Positions 57,060 to 64,000 of a DNA stretch of 64,000 bases are shown piece by piece; position 1 is the first letter of the stretch, and every line of letters begins with the position of its first letter. The notes under the pieces were generated by a model that worked only from the letters and a program-made list of their open reading frames with translations, was not told the origin of the DNA and did no database searches. A program made the position numbers and the translations under genes. This DNA is from Pseudomonas palleroniana. GTDB taxonomy: Bacteria > Pseudomonadota > Gammaproteobacteria > Pseudomonadales > Pseudomonadaceae. The DNA lies in contig NZ_PYWX01000006.1 of NCBI RefSeq assembly GCF_003031675.1, positions 62,001 to 126,000 of the forward strand, read 5' to 3'.

Positions 57060-57200
57060 AATGCGAGGAAGCCTTGCAACCGTTTCAATGCCTTGAATTT
57101 GATCGAGACCTTTTCTTTTTCTGCTCCGTCACACCCTTCGCTCTGAACTGGAGTGCTGCGGGGCCGACCTATTTCAAACATTTTCCGAAGAGTCGAGCGC

Positions 57201-57764
57201 ATGTCAGTGTCGATAACACTTTCGCAGCTTATTCAAGTGTTGCCCGCAGCCCGCTCAAGAGCGGGCCTTTTTTTGTCCGGGCTGAACACCGCCATCGCCA
57301 GATTTGAGATCGCCAGCCCCAAACGCGTCGCTGCGTTTCTCGCGCAAATCGGCCACGAGTCCGCGCAACTGCGCTACGTTCGCGAACTGGGCAGCGACCA
57401 ATACCTGAGCAAATACGACACCGGCTCCCTGGCCGCCCGTTTGGGTAACACGCCCGAAGCGGATGGCGATGGCCAGAAGTATCGTGGGCGGGGCCTGATC
57501 CAGATTACCGGCCGGCGCAATTACCTGGCGTGCAGCCAGGCACTGTTTGGCGATGATCGACTGCTGCAACAACCTGAACTGCTGGAGCAGCCCCAATGGG
57601 CGTGTGAATCCGCTGCCTGGTTCTGGCAAAGCAACGGTTTGAACGAACTGGCCGACAAGGACCTCTTCGACACCATCACCCGGCGCATCAATGGCGGGCT
57701 CAACGGCATGGAGGACCGCCTGCAATTGTGGGCGCGGGCGAAGGCGGTGTTATGCATTACTTGA
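57201..57764 (+). CDS. GH19-type endolysin of the tailocin
   Basis: 187 residues, glycoside hydrolase 19 (chitinase-like) fold used by phage lysozymes: catalytic Glu in AFLAQIGHESAQLRYVREL and the GRGLIQITGRRNY segment. Cleaves peptidoglycan for lysis and tailocin release. The start at 57201 keeps the conserved N-terminus; the coding sequence contains a terminator-like hairpin at 57249-57274. Confidence 0.92.
   Translation: MSVSITLSQLIQVLPAARSRAGLFLSGLNTAIARFEIASPKRVAAFLAQIGHESAQLRYVRELGSDQYLSKYDTGSLAARLGNTPEADGDGQKYRGRGLIQITGRRNYLACSQALFGDDRLLQQPELLEQPQWACESAAWFWQSNGLNELADKDLFDTITRRINGGLNGMEDRLQLWARAKAVLCIT
57249..57274 (+). terminator. terminator-like hairpin inside the endolysin coding sequence
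   Basis: GCCCGCTC-AA-GAGCGGGC followed by C and seven T's, 48 bp after the start codon. The stem may open to a 6-bp stem with a TCAAGA loop. Could attenuate lysis-gene transcription. Confidence 0.55.
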
Positions 57765-58252
57765 CTATCGTGCGCCTGATCGGCGTCTGCCTGCTGATGG
57801 TGGTCGTCTGGCAAGTGCAGGCTTGGCGCTACGGTGAGCAGCTTGAGGATCAGGAGGAACTGCATGCCGATGCGCTCAACCAGCAAAGCCAGGCCGCTGC
57901 GCATCAGTTAATAGTGGTGCAGGAGCAACGTCTGGCCCTGGAGCAACAACTCAGCGCCAACGACCAACAACACACCCGGGAGTTAAGCGATGCCCAACGC
58001 AACCAGACTGCTCTGCGTGACCGCCTGGCCACTGCTGATGTGCGGTTGTCAGTCCTTCTCGACGCCAGCGACCCCGCCAACGGTTGCACAATGCCGGCCA
58101 CCGCCACCTCCGGCGGCGTGGTTCATGCAGCCCCGCGAGCCCGACTTGACCCAGCGCATGCTCAAAGAATTATCGGCATCACCGACGACGGTGATAACGC
58201 CCTGATTGCCTTGCGTGCCTGTCAGGCGTATGTGCAGGCCGTCGCCCGGTAG
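57752..58252 (+). CDS. Rz-like inner-membrane spanin
   Basis: 166 residues. N-terminal membrane anchor (about 5-23) and a long coiled-coil periplasmic region rich in Gln (LHADALNQQSQAAAHQ). Overlaps the end of the endolysin by 13 bp and contains the Rz1 gene in another frame. Fuses inner and outer membranes at the end of lysis. Confidence 0.88.
   Translation: MHYLTIVRLIGVCLLMVVVWQVQAWRYGEQLEDQEELHADALNQQSQAAAHQLIVVQEQRLALEQQLSANDQQHTRELSDAQRNQTALRDRLATADVRLSVLLDASDPANGCTMPATATSGGVVHAAPRARLDPAHAQRIIGITDDGDNALIALRACQAYVQAVAR
57990..58205 (+). CDS. Rz1-like outer-membrane spanin lipoprotein, nested in Rz
   Basis: 71 residues in the +1 frame within Rz. N-terminal signal ending in a lipobox-like LLMCGC, then a proline-rich segment (TPATPPTVAQCRPPPPPAAW), the hallmark of Rz1. 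ATG at 57990 with GGGAG upstream. The nested pair is like lambda Rz/Rz1. Confidence 0.82.
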   Translation: MPNATRLLCVTAWPLLMCGCQSFSTPATPPTVAQCRPPPPPAAWFMQPREPDLTQRMLKELSASPTTVITP

Positions 58253-58334
58253 TTTCTTGATGCACGCTGTAACTTGCATGGCCGATGGGCTCCTGTAGGG
58301 TAGGCGAACCCCTCGCCCATCCCTGGAGACGACC

Positions 58335-58835
58335 GTGAAGGAAATCACTCAACTGGCTGCTGAACTGGGCCGCCGCTTGCAGTTGCTCAATGCCCACGTC
58401 ACCACCGCCGAGTCCTGCACCGGTGGCGGCATCGCCGAAGCCATCACGCGGATACCGGGCAGTTCGGCCTGGTTCGAGGCGGGTTATGTCACTTATTCCA
58501 ATCGACAGAAGACCCGGCAGTTGAATGTGCCGGAAGCACTGTTCCGCAAGGTTGGCGCCGTCAGCCAGGAAGTGGTGGAGGCGATGGTCCGGGGTGCCCA
58601 GGAAAAAAGCCTGGCGCGCTTTGCGGTGGCGGTCAGCGGGGTGGCGGGGCCGGATGGCGGCTCGCCGGACAAGCCGGTGGGCACGGTGTGGCTGGCGTTC
58701 GGTGTGGGCGATGAAGTAACGAGCGAGCTGGCGCACTTCCCCGGTAACCGGGATGAGGTCCGCCGACAGACGGTAAAGGCCGCGCTGGAGGGCTTGATGC
58801 GACGAGCTGCAGCAGAAATAGAAAATCAGGGGTAG
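58335..58835 (+). CDS. cinA: CinA-family nicotinamide-nucleotide amidohydrolase (PncC domain)
   Basis: 166 residues, C-terminal CinA domain only: [16 protein letters not shown] and [18 protein letters not shown] are its signatures. Deamidates NMN in NAD recycling. Starts with GTG at 58335 (GGAGAC upstream). Right flank of the tailocin, then recA. Confidence 0.95.
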   Translation: MKEITQLAAELGRRLQLLNAHVTTAESCTGGGIAEAITRIPGSSAWFEAGYVTYSNRQKTRQLNVPEALFRKVGAVSQEVVEAMVRGAQEKSLARFAVAVSGVAGPDGGSPDKPVGTVWLAFGVGDEVTSELAHFPGNRDEVRRQTVKAALEGLMRRAAAEIENQG

Positions 58836-58862
58836 GCGATCTCGGATCTTTGTGGAACAATA

Positions 58863-58878
58863 CTGTCTACTTATACAG
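58863..58878. promoter_or_regulatory. LexA box of recA
   Basis: CTGTCTACTTATACAG fits CTGT-N8-ACAG, 41 bp before the recA ATG. Predicts SOS induction. Confidence 0.85.
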
Positions 58879-58918
58879 GTGTTGGCCGCCAGGCCTTATT
58901 GATTACGTGAGGACTTTA

Positions 58919-59977
58919 ATGGACGACAACAAGAAGAAAGCCTTGGCTGCGGCCCTGGGTCAGATCGAACGTCAATTCGGCAAGGGTGCCGTAATGCGTA
59001 TGGGCGATCACGACCGTCAGGCGATCCCGGCTATTTCCACTGGCTCTCTGGGTCTGGACATCGCGCTCGGCATTGGCGGTCTGCCAAAAGGTCGTATCGT
59101 TGAAATCTACGGTCCTGAATCTTCCGGTAAAACCACCCTGACTCTGTCGGTGATTGCCCAGGCGCAAAAAATGGGCGCTACCTGCGCGTTCGTCGACGCC
59201 GAGCACGCCCTGGACCCTGAATACGCCGGCAAACTGGGCGTCAACGTTGACGACCTGCTGGTTTCCCAGCCGGACACCGGTGAGCAGGCCCTGGAAATCA
59301 CCGACATGCTGGTGCGCTCCAACGCCATCGACGTGATTGTGGTCGACTCCGTGGCGGCCCTGGTACCCAAGGCTGAAATCGAAGGCGAAATGGGCGACAT
59401 GCACGTGGGCCTGCAAGCCCGTCTGATGTCCCAGGCGCTGCGTAAAATCACCGGTAACATCAAGAACGCGAACTGCCTGGTGATCTTCATCAACCAGATC
59501 CGTATGAAGATCGGCGTGATGTTCGGCAGCCCGGAAACCACCACCGGTGGTAACGCGCTGAAGTTCTACGCTTCGGTCCGTCTGGATATCCGTCGTACTG
59601 GCGCGGTGAAGGAAGGTGACGAGGTTGTCGGTAGCGAAACCCGCGTTAAAGTCGTGAAGAACAAGGTGGCTCCGCCATTCCGTCAGGCTGAGTTCCAGAT
59701 TCTCTACGGCAAGGGTATCTACCTGAACGGCGAGATGATCGACCTGGGCGTGCTGCACGGCTTCGTCGAGAAGTCCGGTGCCTGGTATGCCTACAACGGC
59801 AGCAAGATCGGTCAGGGTAAGGCCAACTCGGCCAAGTTCCTGGCGGATAACCCGGATATCGCAGCCACGCTTGAGAAGCAGATCCGCGACAAGCTGCTGT
59901 CTGCAGCGCCTGACGTGAAAGCTGCCGCCAACCGCGAACCGGTTGACGAGATGGAAGAAGCCGACACTGACATCTGA
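58919..59977 (+). CDS. recA: recombinase RecA
   Basis: 352 residues. Walker [10 protein letters not shown] (about 67-75), Walker B in [10 protein letters not shown], and the L2 region [26 protein letters not shown]. Strand exchange and co-protease for LexA and for S24 repressors such as the one at 43520. ATG at 58919 from the family start. Confidence 0.99.
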   Translation: MDDNKKKALAAALGQIERQFGKGAVMRMGDHDRQAIPAISTGSLGLDIALGIGGLPKGRIVEIYGPESSGKTTLTLSVIAQAQKMGATCAFVDAEHALDPEYAGKLGVNVDDLLVSQPDTGEQALEITDMLVRSNAIDVIVVDSVAALVPKAEIEGEMGDMHVGLQARLMSQALRKITGNIKNANCLVIFINQIRMKIGVMFGSPETTTGGNALKFYASVRLDIRRTGAVKEGDEVVGSETRVKVVKNKVAPPFRQAEFQILYGKGIYLNGEMIDLGVLHGFVEKSGAWYAYNGSKIGQGKANSAKFLADNPDIAATLEKQIRDKLLSAAPDVKAAANREPVDEMEEADTDI

Positions 59978-59985
59978 AGCAAACG

Positions 59986-60459
59986 ATGACTGTTGTACTG
60001 GATACACTCGTCGCCGTTCGGCGCACTGCAATGGACCTGCTCGCTCGCCGCGAGCATGGTCGAGTCGAGCTGACGCGTAAACTGCGTCAGCGCGGCGCAG
60101 AACCTGAGATGATCGAAACCACCCTTGACCGTTTGACGGAAGAGGGGCTGCTTTCCGAATCCCGTTACCTAGAAAGCTTTATTTCTTATCGAGCCCGTTC
60201 TGGTTACGGCCCTGCGCGAATTCGCGAAGAGTTGGGCCAGCGTGGCTTGCAACGTGCTGATATTGACCTCGCCCTGCGTGAGTGCGGTATCAGTTGGCAG
60301 GCGCAGTTGGAAGACACCTGGCGGCGTAAGTTCTCCGGGCATCTGCCGGTTGATGCCAAAGAGCGTGCGAAGCAGGGGCGTTTCCTGAGTTATCGCGGGT
60401 TTCCGATGGAAATGATCAGCCGCTTATTAAGCGGCCGAGATATGGGCGAGCTGTTGTAG
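59986..60459 (+). CDS. recX: RecX, regulator of RecA
   Basis: 157 residues with three-helix RecX repeats ([31 protein letters not shown]). Binds RecA filaments and inhibits them. 8-bp gap from recA. Its TAG stop is the first part of a REP unit (TGTAGTGAGC). Confidence 0.95.
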   Translation: MTVVLDTLVAVRRTAMDLLARREHGRVELTRKLRQRGAEPEMIETTLDRLTEEGLLSESRYLESFISYRARSGYGPARIREELGQRGLQRADIDLALRECGISWQAQLEDTWRRKFSGHLPVDAKERAKQGRFLSYRGFPMEMISRLLSGRDMGELL

Positions 60460-60590
60460 TGAGCGGGCTTGCCCCGCGCTGGGCTGCGCAGCAGCCCCAA
60501 CAAGGACGCCACGGTATTTCAGGAAAAACGAGGTGCCTGGATTTGGGGCGGCTTCGCCACCCAGCGCGGGGCAAGCCCGCTCACTACAGA
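60456..60590. repeat. REP doublet overlapping the recX stop codon
   Basis: TGTAGTGAGCGGGCTTGCCC at the left and its reverse complement at the right (ending CTCACTACAG). The left arm supplies the TAG stop of recX. Confidence 0.92.
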
Positions 60591-60657
60591 TGACCCGTTC
60601 TCATCTCACCGGTTAAAGGCGGCAGGGCTGCACAGCAGTTGCTATACCAAGAACACC

Positions 60658-60696
60658 AAAAAGGCCCACTATGAAAATAGTGGGCCTTTTTTTTTG
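60658..60696. terminator. bidirectional terminator between recX and the LOG gene
   Basis: AAAGGCCCACTAT-GAAA-ATAGTGGGCC followed by a long T-run, with an A-run before. Confidence 0.9.
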
Positions 60697-60704
60697 CTCA
60701 AAAA

Positions 60705-61817
60705 TCAAGCCGTCTCCGGCTCCACCCGCTGTTGGGTCTTACCCTGGGCCGGTGCCCAGTTCTCCGGCAAGTTGATGTAGTCCACCAACTCCCGCAGCCG
60801 GCCTTGATCCCGTCCATTGAAGTTGAACACCAGCCGTGTCAAATGGCTGAACCTCGGCTCGTCGTGGTCTTCGCCCGTGTAGGCAAGCTGCTGGAACTCA
60901 CCACTCAGGCGCAGGCTGGCAAATTCGCTCTGCAAGTGGGCCAGTGCACGATCACTCAGCGGATGATTCATGCGCACCACAAACTCGCGTTTCAGCCAGC
61001 GCGTGGAGTGGAAGTTGGCATAGAACCGGTTGATCTCTTCTACTGCTTCTTCGGCGCTGTACACCAGGCGCACCAATTTAAGGTCGGTGGGCAGGATGTA
61101 GCGATTGGCTTCCAGCTGGCTGCGGATAAAGTCCAAGGCGCCTTGCCAGAACCCGCCCCCCGGTGCATCCAGCAGCACCACCGGTACCAGTGGGCTCTTG
61201 CCGGTCTGGATCAGCGTCAATACTTCCAGCGCTTCGTCCAAGGTGCCGAAGCCTCCCGGACAGAGCACCAACGCGTTCGCTTCCTTGACGAAGAACAGCT
61301 TGCGGGTGAAGAAGAAGTGGAATGACAACAGGTTCTCGGTGCCATCGATGGTGGGGTTGGCGTGCTGTTCAAACGGCAGGGTGATATTGAAACCAAGGCT
61401 GTGTTCCAGGCCTGCGCCTTCGTGCGCTGCCGCCATGATGCCGCCGCCGCCGCCGGTGATCACCATCAAGTCTGACTGTGCCAGCATCGCGCCGACTTCC
61501 CGCGCCAAGGCATATAGCGGGCTTTCGACGGGGGTGCGGGCCGAGCCGAACACGGTCACCTTGCGCCGGTCCTTGAATTGTTCCAGTACACGGAAGGCGT
61601 TATCCAGCTCACGGATCGCCTGCAGGGTGATTTTGGCGTTCCAGCGGTTACGGTCGTCTTGAGCCATGCGCAAAACGGTGAGAATCATGTCGCGATAAAG
61701 GGGGATATTCGGGCTGTTGGCGGCTATCAGCTGGAGCTGCGCGTCGACCTGCTGTGTGAGGTCCGCCCCGTGTTCTTCAAAATGGCGAAGCAGGCGATCA
61801 TTCGATTCGTAAGGCAT
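60705..61817 (-). CDS. LOG-family (TIGR00730) Rossmann-fold protein
   Basis: 370 residues. The PGGFGTLDEALE motif (PGGxGTxxE) and the MITGGGGGIMAAAHEGAG segment define the LOG/'lysine decarboxylase' family; these hydrolyse nucleoside 5'-monophosphates, not lysine. N- and C-terminal extensions beyond the core (about 100-290) are typical of the Pseudomonas branch. Physiological substrate unknown. Confidence 0.88.
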   Translation of the reverse strand: MPYESNDRLLRHFEEHGADLTQQVDAQLQLIAANSPNIPLYRDMILTVLRMAQDDRNRWNAKITLQAIRELDNAFRVLEQFKDRRKVTVFGSARTPVESPLYALAREVGAMLAQSDLMVITGGGGGIMAAAHEGAGLEHSLGFNITLPFEQHANPTIDGTENLLSFHFFFTRKLFFVKEANALVLCPGGFGTLDEALEVLTLIQTGKSPLVPVVLLDAPGGGFWQGALDFIRSQLEANRYILPTDLKLVRLVYSAEEAVEEINRFYANFHSTRWLKREFVVRMNHPLSDRALAHLQSEFASLRLSGEFQQLAYTGEDHDEPRFSHLTRLVFNFNGRDQGRLRELVDYINLPENWAPAQGKTQQRVEPETA

Positions 61818-62115
61818 TCAACGTCTCCTTTTCTTGCAGGGCCTGGGTAGTCGACGAACGCATCGTCGGTGGCCACGACACTGCATGTGTCATGGCGTGC
61901 CGCAGTAAGGCAGGCCTCTTTTGCCCTGAAAATGTTACAGAACAGCAGGTGAAACGGCTGTGAGCGACGATAAGGGGATGGCTTGATCATGTGCCGAAAA
62001 ACCCATGGCTGGCAACCGCTTATTGGTCATTCAGCATGAAGTTTAGCGGGGGCGGGAACGCAAGCTGGGGCAAGAGCGCACCGCTGGACAGCAGCGCGCG
62101 GGGAACGAGCAAAGG
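61818..62115. other. 298-bp gap without a recognisable gene
   Basis: Short frames here have no family-like sequence and lack ribosome-binding sites. It presumably holds the promoter of the LOG gene. Confidence 0.4.
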
Positions 62116-62556
62116 TTACTTTTTCTTCTTGGCCGCAGCCGGTGCCGGGCAATCGGATTCTACGAATTTGACCGACGCCACTGGGCGATTGGTCTTGTTC
62201 TCGGTGATTTCATAACGCATCACCGCACCCTTGGCCATCAGTTCGCGGTAGCCCTGGTTCAGGCATACGCTTTGCCCCAACTGGAAATAGACGGCTTTCG
62301 GATTGTCACGCATTTGCTGCGCTCGATCAGGCTGCACGCTCAGGTGGTCGATCAGCTGCATGCCTTCAACGGTGTAGGCCACTTCCAGGGTTTTTTCATC
62401 GATTTCCCGGGGCAGGTCCTTGTTGCTCTCGGCCGCGACGCTTTGCAGCTTCCTGTTCATTTGGGCCTCCAGCAGCGAGGCCGCATGGGCGCCTGCGGGT
62501 ATGACCAACGCAAGGGCGACGGATGGGGCGACAAGACGCAGCATGGAACGCAGCAT
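62116..62556 (-). CDS. PA3611-family secreted protein
   Basis: 146 residues with signal peptide (APSVALALVIPAGAHA, cleavage near residue 25), a pair of cysteines (VCLNQGYRELM and ESDCPAP) that may form a disulfide, and a Lys-rich end. Similar in size and position to P. aeruginosa PA3611, which has been described as quorum-sensing regulated. Function unknown. AGGAGA ribosome-binding site supports the ATG at 62556. Confidence 0.8.
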   Translation of the reverse strand: MLRSMLRLVAPSVALALVIPAGAHAASLLEAQMNRKLQSVAAESNKDLPREIDEKTLEVAYTVEGMQLIDHLSVQPDRAQQMRDNPKAVYFQLGQSVCLNQGYRELMAKGAVMRYEITENKTNRPVASVKFVESDCPAPAAAKKKK

Positions 62557-62734
62557 GAAACTCTCCTGATTCGGTTACTGGTGCATAGACCAGCCACTGC
62601 GCTGTGCGTTCAGTGGCGCGCAATTATAGGTGACCCCTTGCCACTACAGCCAGGCGTATCGCTGGTAAACTGCTGCCACTTAAGCCTTCATCGAGTTCTC
62701 CTGTGTCGATTTATCCCTCCTTGCGGCGTATTCC

Positions 62735-63484
62735 ATGAGCCACGCCGTCTCCCGCCTGCGTTCCGAGCGTCTGGCACGTGCTGTCAGGCCATTCCTCAAT
62801 CGGGGTTCGCGTGCCGAGCGATGCCCAGGCTGCCGGGTTATTCCCCAGTATTGCCTGTGCGCCTGGCGACCCCAGGTGCAGGCCCGGTCGGCGATGTGCC
62901 TGCTGATGCACGATGTGGAGCCAATGAAGCCGAGTAACACTGGCTGGTTGATTGCCGATGTGATCGCTGACACCACTGCGTTCGCCTGGTCACGCACCGA
63001 AGTCGATCCCCAATTGCTCACGTTGCTGGCTGATCCGCAATGGCAACCGTATATCGTGTTCCCCGGCGAGTTCGTCGCGCCTGAACGGGTTGTCAGCGAA
63101 GTCAGGGTGGAGGAGAGCAAGCGTCCACTCTTTATCTTGCTGGATGGCACTTGGAGTGAGGCGCGTAAGATGTTTCGCAAAAGTCCGTACCTGGAGCACT
63201 TGCCGGTGCTGAGCCTTGCACCGGAACAGCTGTCGCGGTACAAGCTGCGTCGCTCCAAGCGCGATGATCATTTCTGTACCGCAGAAGTCGCGGCGCTGTG
63301 CCTGGAGTTGGCTGCCGATCAGGCGGCGAGCGAAGTGCTGGATGCTTACCTCGATGTATTCAGCACTCATTACCTGGCTGCCAAGTTCCAGATGCCCCTG
63401 GACCTGGGGGATAGCGTCCATAGGCGCCTGACGCCCTACATTGCGACGGTATCACCAGACGACGTTTGCATGATGGCACCGTAG
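62735..63484 (+). CDS. DTW-domain tRNA-uridine aminocarboxypropyltransferase (TapT-like)
   Basis: 249 residues. N-terminal cysteine pattern CPGCRVIPQYCLC (about 30-42) and the DGTW motif in LLDGTWSEARKM. DTW proteins such as TapT transfer an aminocarboxypropyl group from SAM to U47 of tRNA (acp3U). Confidence 0.9.
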   Translation: MSHAVSRLRSERLARAVRPFLNRGSRAERCPGCRVIPQYCLCAWRPQVQARSAMCLLMHDVEPMKPSNTGWLIADVIADTTAFAWSRTEVDPQLLTLLADPQWQPYIVFPGEFVAPERVVSEVRVEESKRPLFILLDGTWSEARKMFRKSPYLEHLPVLSLAPEQLSRYKLRRSKRDDHFCTAEVAALCLELAADQAASEVLDAYLDVFSTHYLAAKFQMPLDLGDSVHRRLTPYIATVSPDDVCMMAP

Positions 63485-63542
63485 CCGAATCCCCCGCTAA
63501 AATGCCTCCTCGGGCACCCCAAAAAACAGGATCATTTAATCA

Positions 63543-64000
63543 ATGGCCACATACGAAATCCTGATAGCCGATGACCATCCGCTGTTTCGCAGTGCACTGC
63601 ATCAGGCCGTAACCCTGGGCCTTGGCCCCGATGTCCGGTTGGTCGAGGTGGCCAGCATCGCCGAACTGGAGGTCCGCCTCACCGAAAAATCCGACTGGGA
63701 CCTGGTGCTGCTCGACCTGAACATGCCCGGTGCCTATGGTTTTTCGGGTTTGGTATTGCTGCGCGGGCAATACCCGCAGATCCCGGTGGTCATGGTGTCC
63801 GCCCAGGAAGAGGCCGACGTGGTGGTGCGTTCCAAGGAGTTTGGTGCCAGCGGTTTCATTCCCAAGTCCAGTGCCATGGAGGATATCCAGAACGCCGTGC
63901 GCAAGGTGCTTGATGGCGATGTGTCCTGGCCGCCGCAGGCATTCGAAGAGGTCAACGTATCCGACGAAGCCAAAGCCGCCCGTGACGGTTTGGCCAGCCT
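63543..64000 (+). CDS. erdR: ErdR-like LuxR-family response regulator (cut by window end)
   Basis: First 152 codons of a gene continuing beyond the window. N-terminal receiver: ADDHP acidic pocket, Asp about 59 (VLLDLNMPG), VSAQEEADVV, conserved Lys in FIPKSS. Sequence and neighbourhood (DTW gene, PA3611-type gene) match P. aeruginosa ErdR (PA3604), a regulator of ethanol oxidation and carbon metabolism. The DNA-binding domain lies outside. Confidence 0.82.
   Translation, partial: MATYEILIADDHPLFRSALHQAVTLGLGPDVRLVEVASIAELEVRLTEKSDWDLVLLDLNMPGAYGFSGLVLLRGQYPQIPVVMVSAQEEADVVVRSKEFGASGFIPKSSAMEDIQNAVRKVLDGDVSWPPQAFEEVNVSDEAKAARDGLAS

Larger units (their letters stand above)
43520..58252 (+). 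mobile_element. R-type tailocin (contractile phage-tail bacteriocin) cluster
   Basis: From repressor to spanins between mutS and cinA, the usual tailocin site in P. fluorescens-group genomes. Gene order holin, hypothetical, V, W, J, I, fibre, chaperone, sheath, tube, E, tape measure, U, X, D, endolysin, Rz/Rz1 is that of R-type pyocins. Capsid, portal, terminase, integrase and replication genes are absent, so it is not an intact prophage. Extra cargo: a Com-like regulator and a lectin-like bacteriocin. Confidence 0.93.

Noticed and set aside
43520..58252. Intact prophage
   Set aside because: No integrase, att repeats, terminase, portal, capsid or replication genes; only tail, lysis and control genes are present.

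Overview
The window looks like a chromosomal segment of a fluorescent Pseudomonas (P. fluorescens group). It is GC-rich, has Pseudomonas-type gene order (argF / bfr-bfd / rnt-pyrC-motY-argG; cinA-recA-recX), carries the acidic amino-acid system aatJQMP-aauSR, an RsmZ small RNA with a GacA box, several long REP doublets (REPINs), and an R-type tailocin between mutS and cinA, the usual site in this group. Species identity is inferred from content only. No tRNA, rRNA, CRISPR, integrase or insertion sequence was seen.

Region by region. 0-8.3 kb: a DsbA-family isomerase, a MipA/OmpV porin-like protein, then a translationally coupled operon (HAD phosphatase, class III aminotransferase, alpha/beta hydrolase), followed by a histidine kinase and an NtrC-type regulator. 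A good sigma-54 promoter and a perfect 12-bp inverted repeat lie before the operon, which suggests that the downstream two-component system controls it. 8.4-15.4 kb: aauR-aauS and aatP-M-Q-J for glutamate/aspartate uptake, with a sigma-54 promoter and two AauR-type boxes before aatJ. 15.5-20.6 kb: the glycerol regulon glpD, glpR, glpK, glpF. 21-32.7 kb: ybaK, an orphan ABC ATPase with argF, a molybdopterin oxidoreductase, grxD, bacterioferritin and its ferredoxin, a peroxiredoxin, rnt-pyrC, motY and argG. 33-43.3 kb: an orphan response regulator, nth, an isolated rsxB without the rest of the Rnf/Rsx complex, metG, apbC, rsmZ, fdxA and mutS.

43.5-58.3 kb: the R-type tailocin. A self-cleaving S24 repressor is followed by a control region with three copies of a 16-bp operator (a fourth lies before the repressor gene), a strong sigma-70-type promoter, five 21-23-bp tandem repeats carrying NGGA cores, and an intrinsic terminator. 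Then come holin, baseplate (V, W, J, I), a short two-part fibre with chaperone, DUF2635, sheath, tube, E/E' assembly proteins with a canonical -1 slippery site, tape measure, U, X and D. A cargo module follows: a Mu Com-like translational activator directly before a lectin-like (LlpA/pyocin L-type) bacteriocin. Endolysin and nested Rz/Rz1 spanins end the cluster. There is no capsid, terminase or integrase. RecA, which would trigger repressor cleavage, is encoded just downstream with its own LexA box.

58.3-64 kb: cinA, recA, recX, a LOG-family protein, a PA3611-type secreted protein, a DTW-domain tRNA-modification enzyme and the start of an ErdR-like response regulator.

The most interesting points are the tailocin control region, the com-lectin module, and the sigma-54-controlled operon of unknown pathway at the left end.
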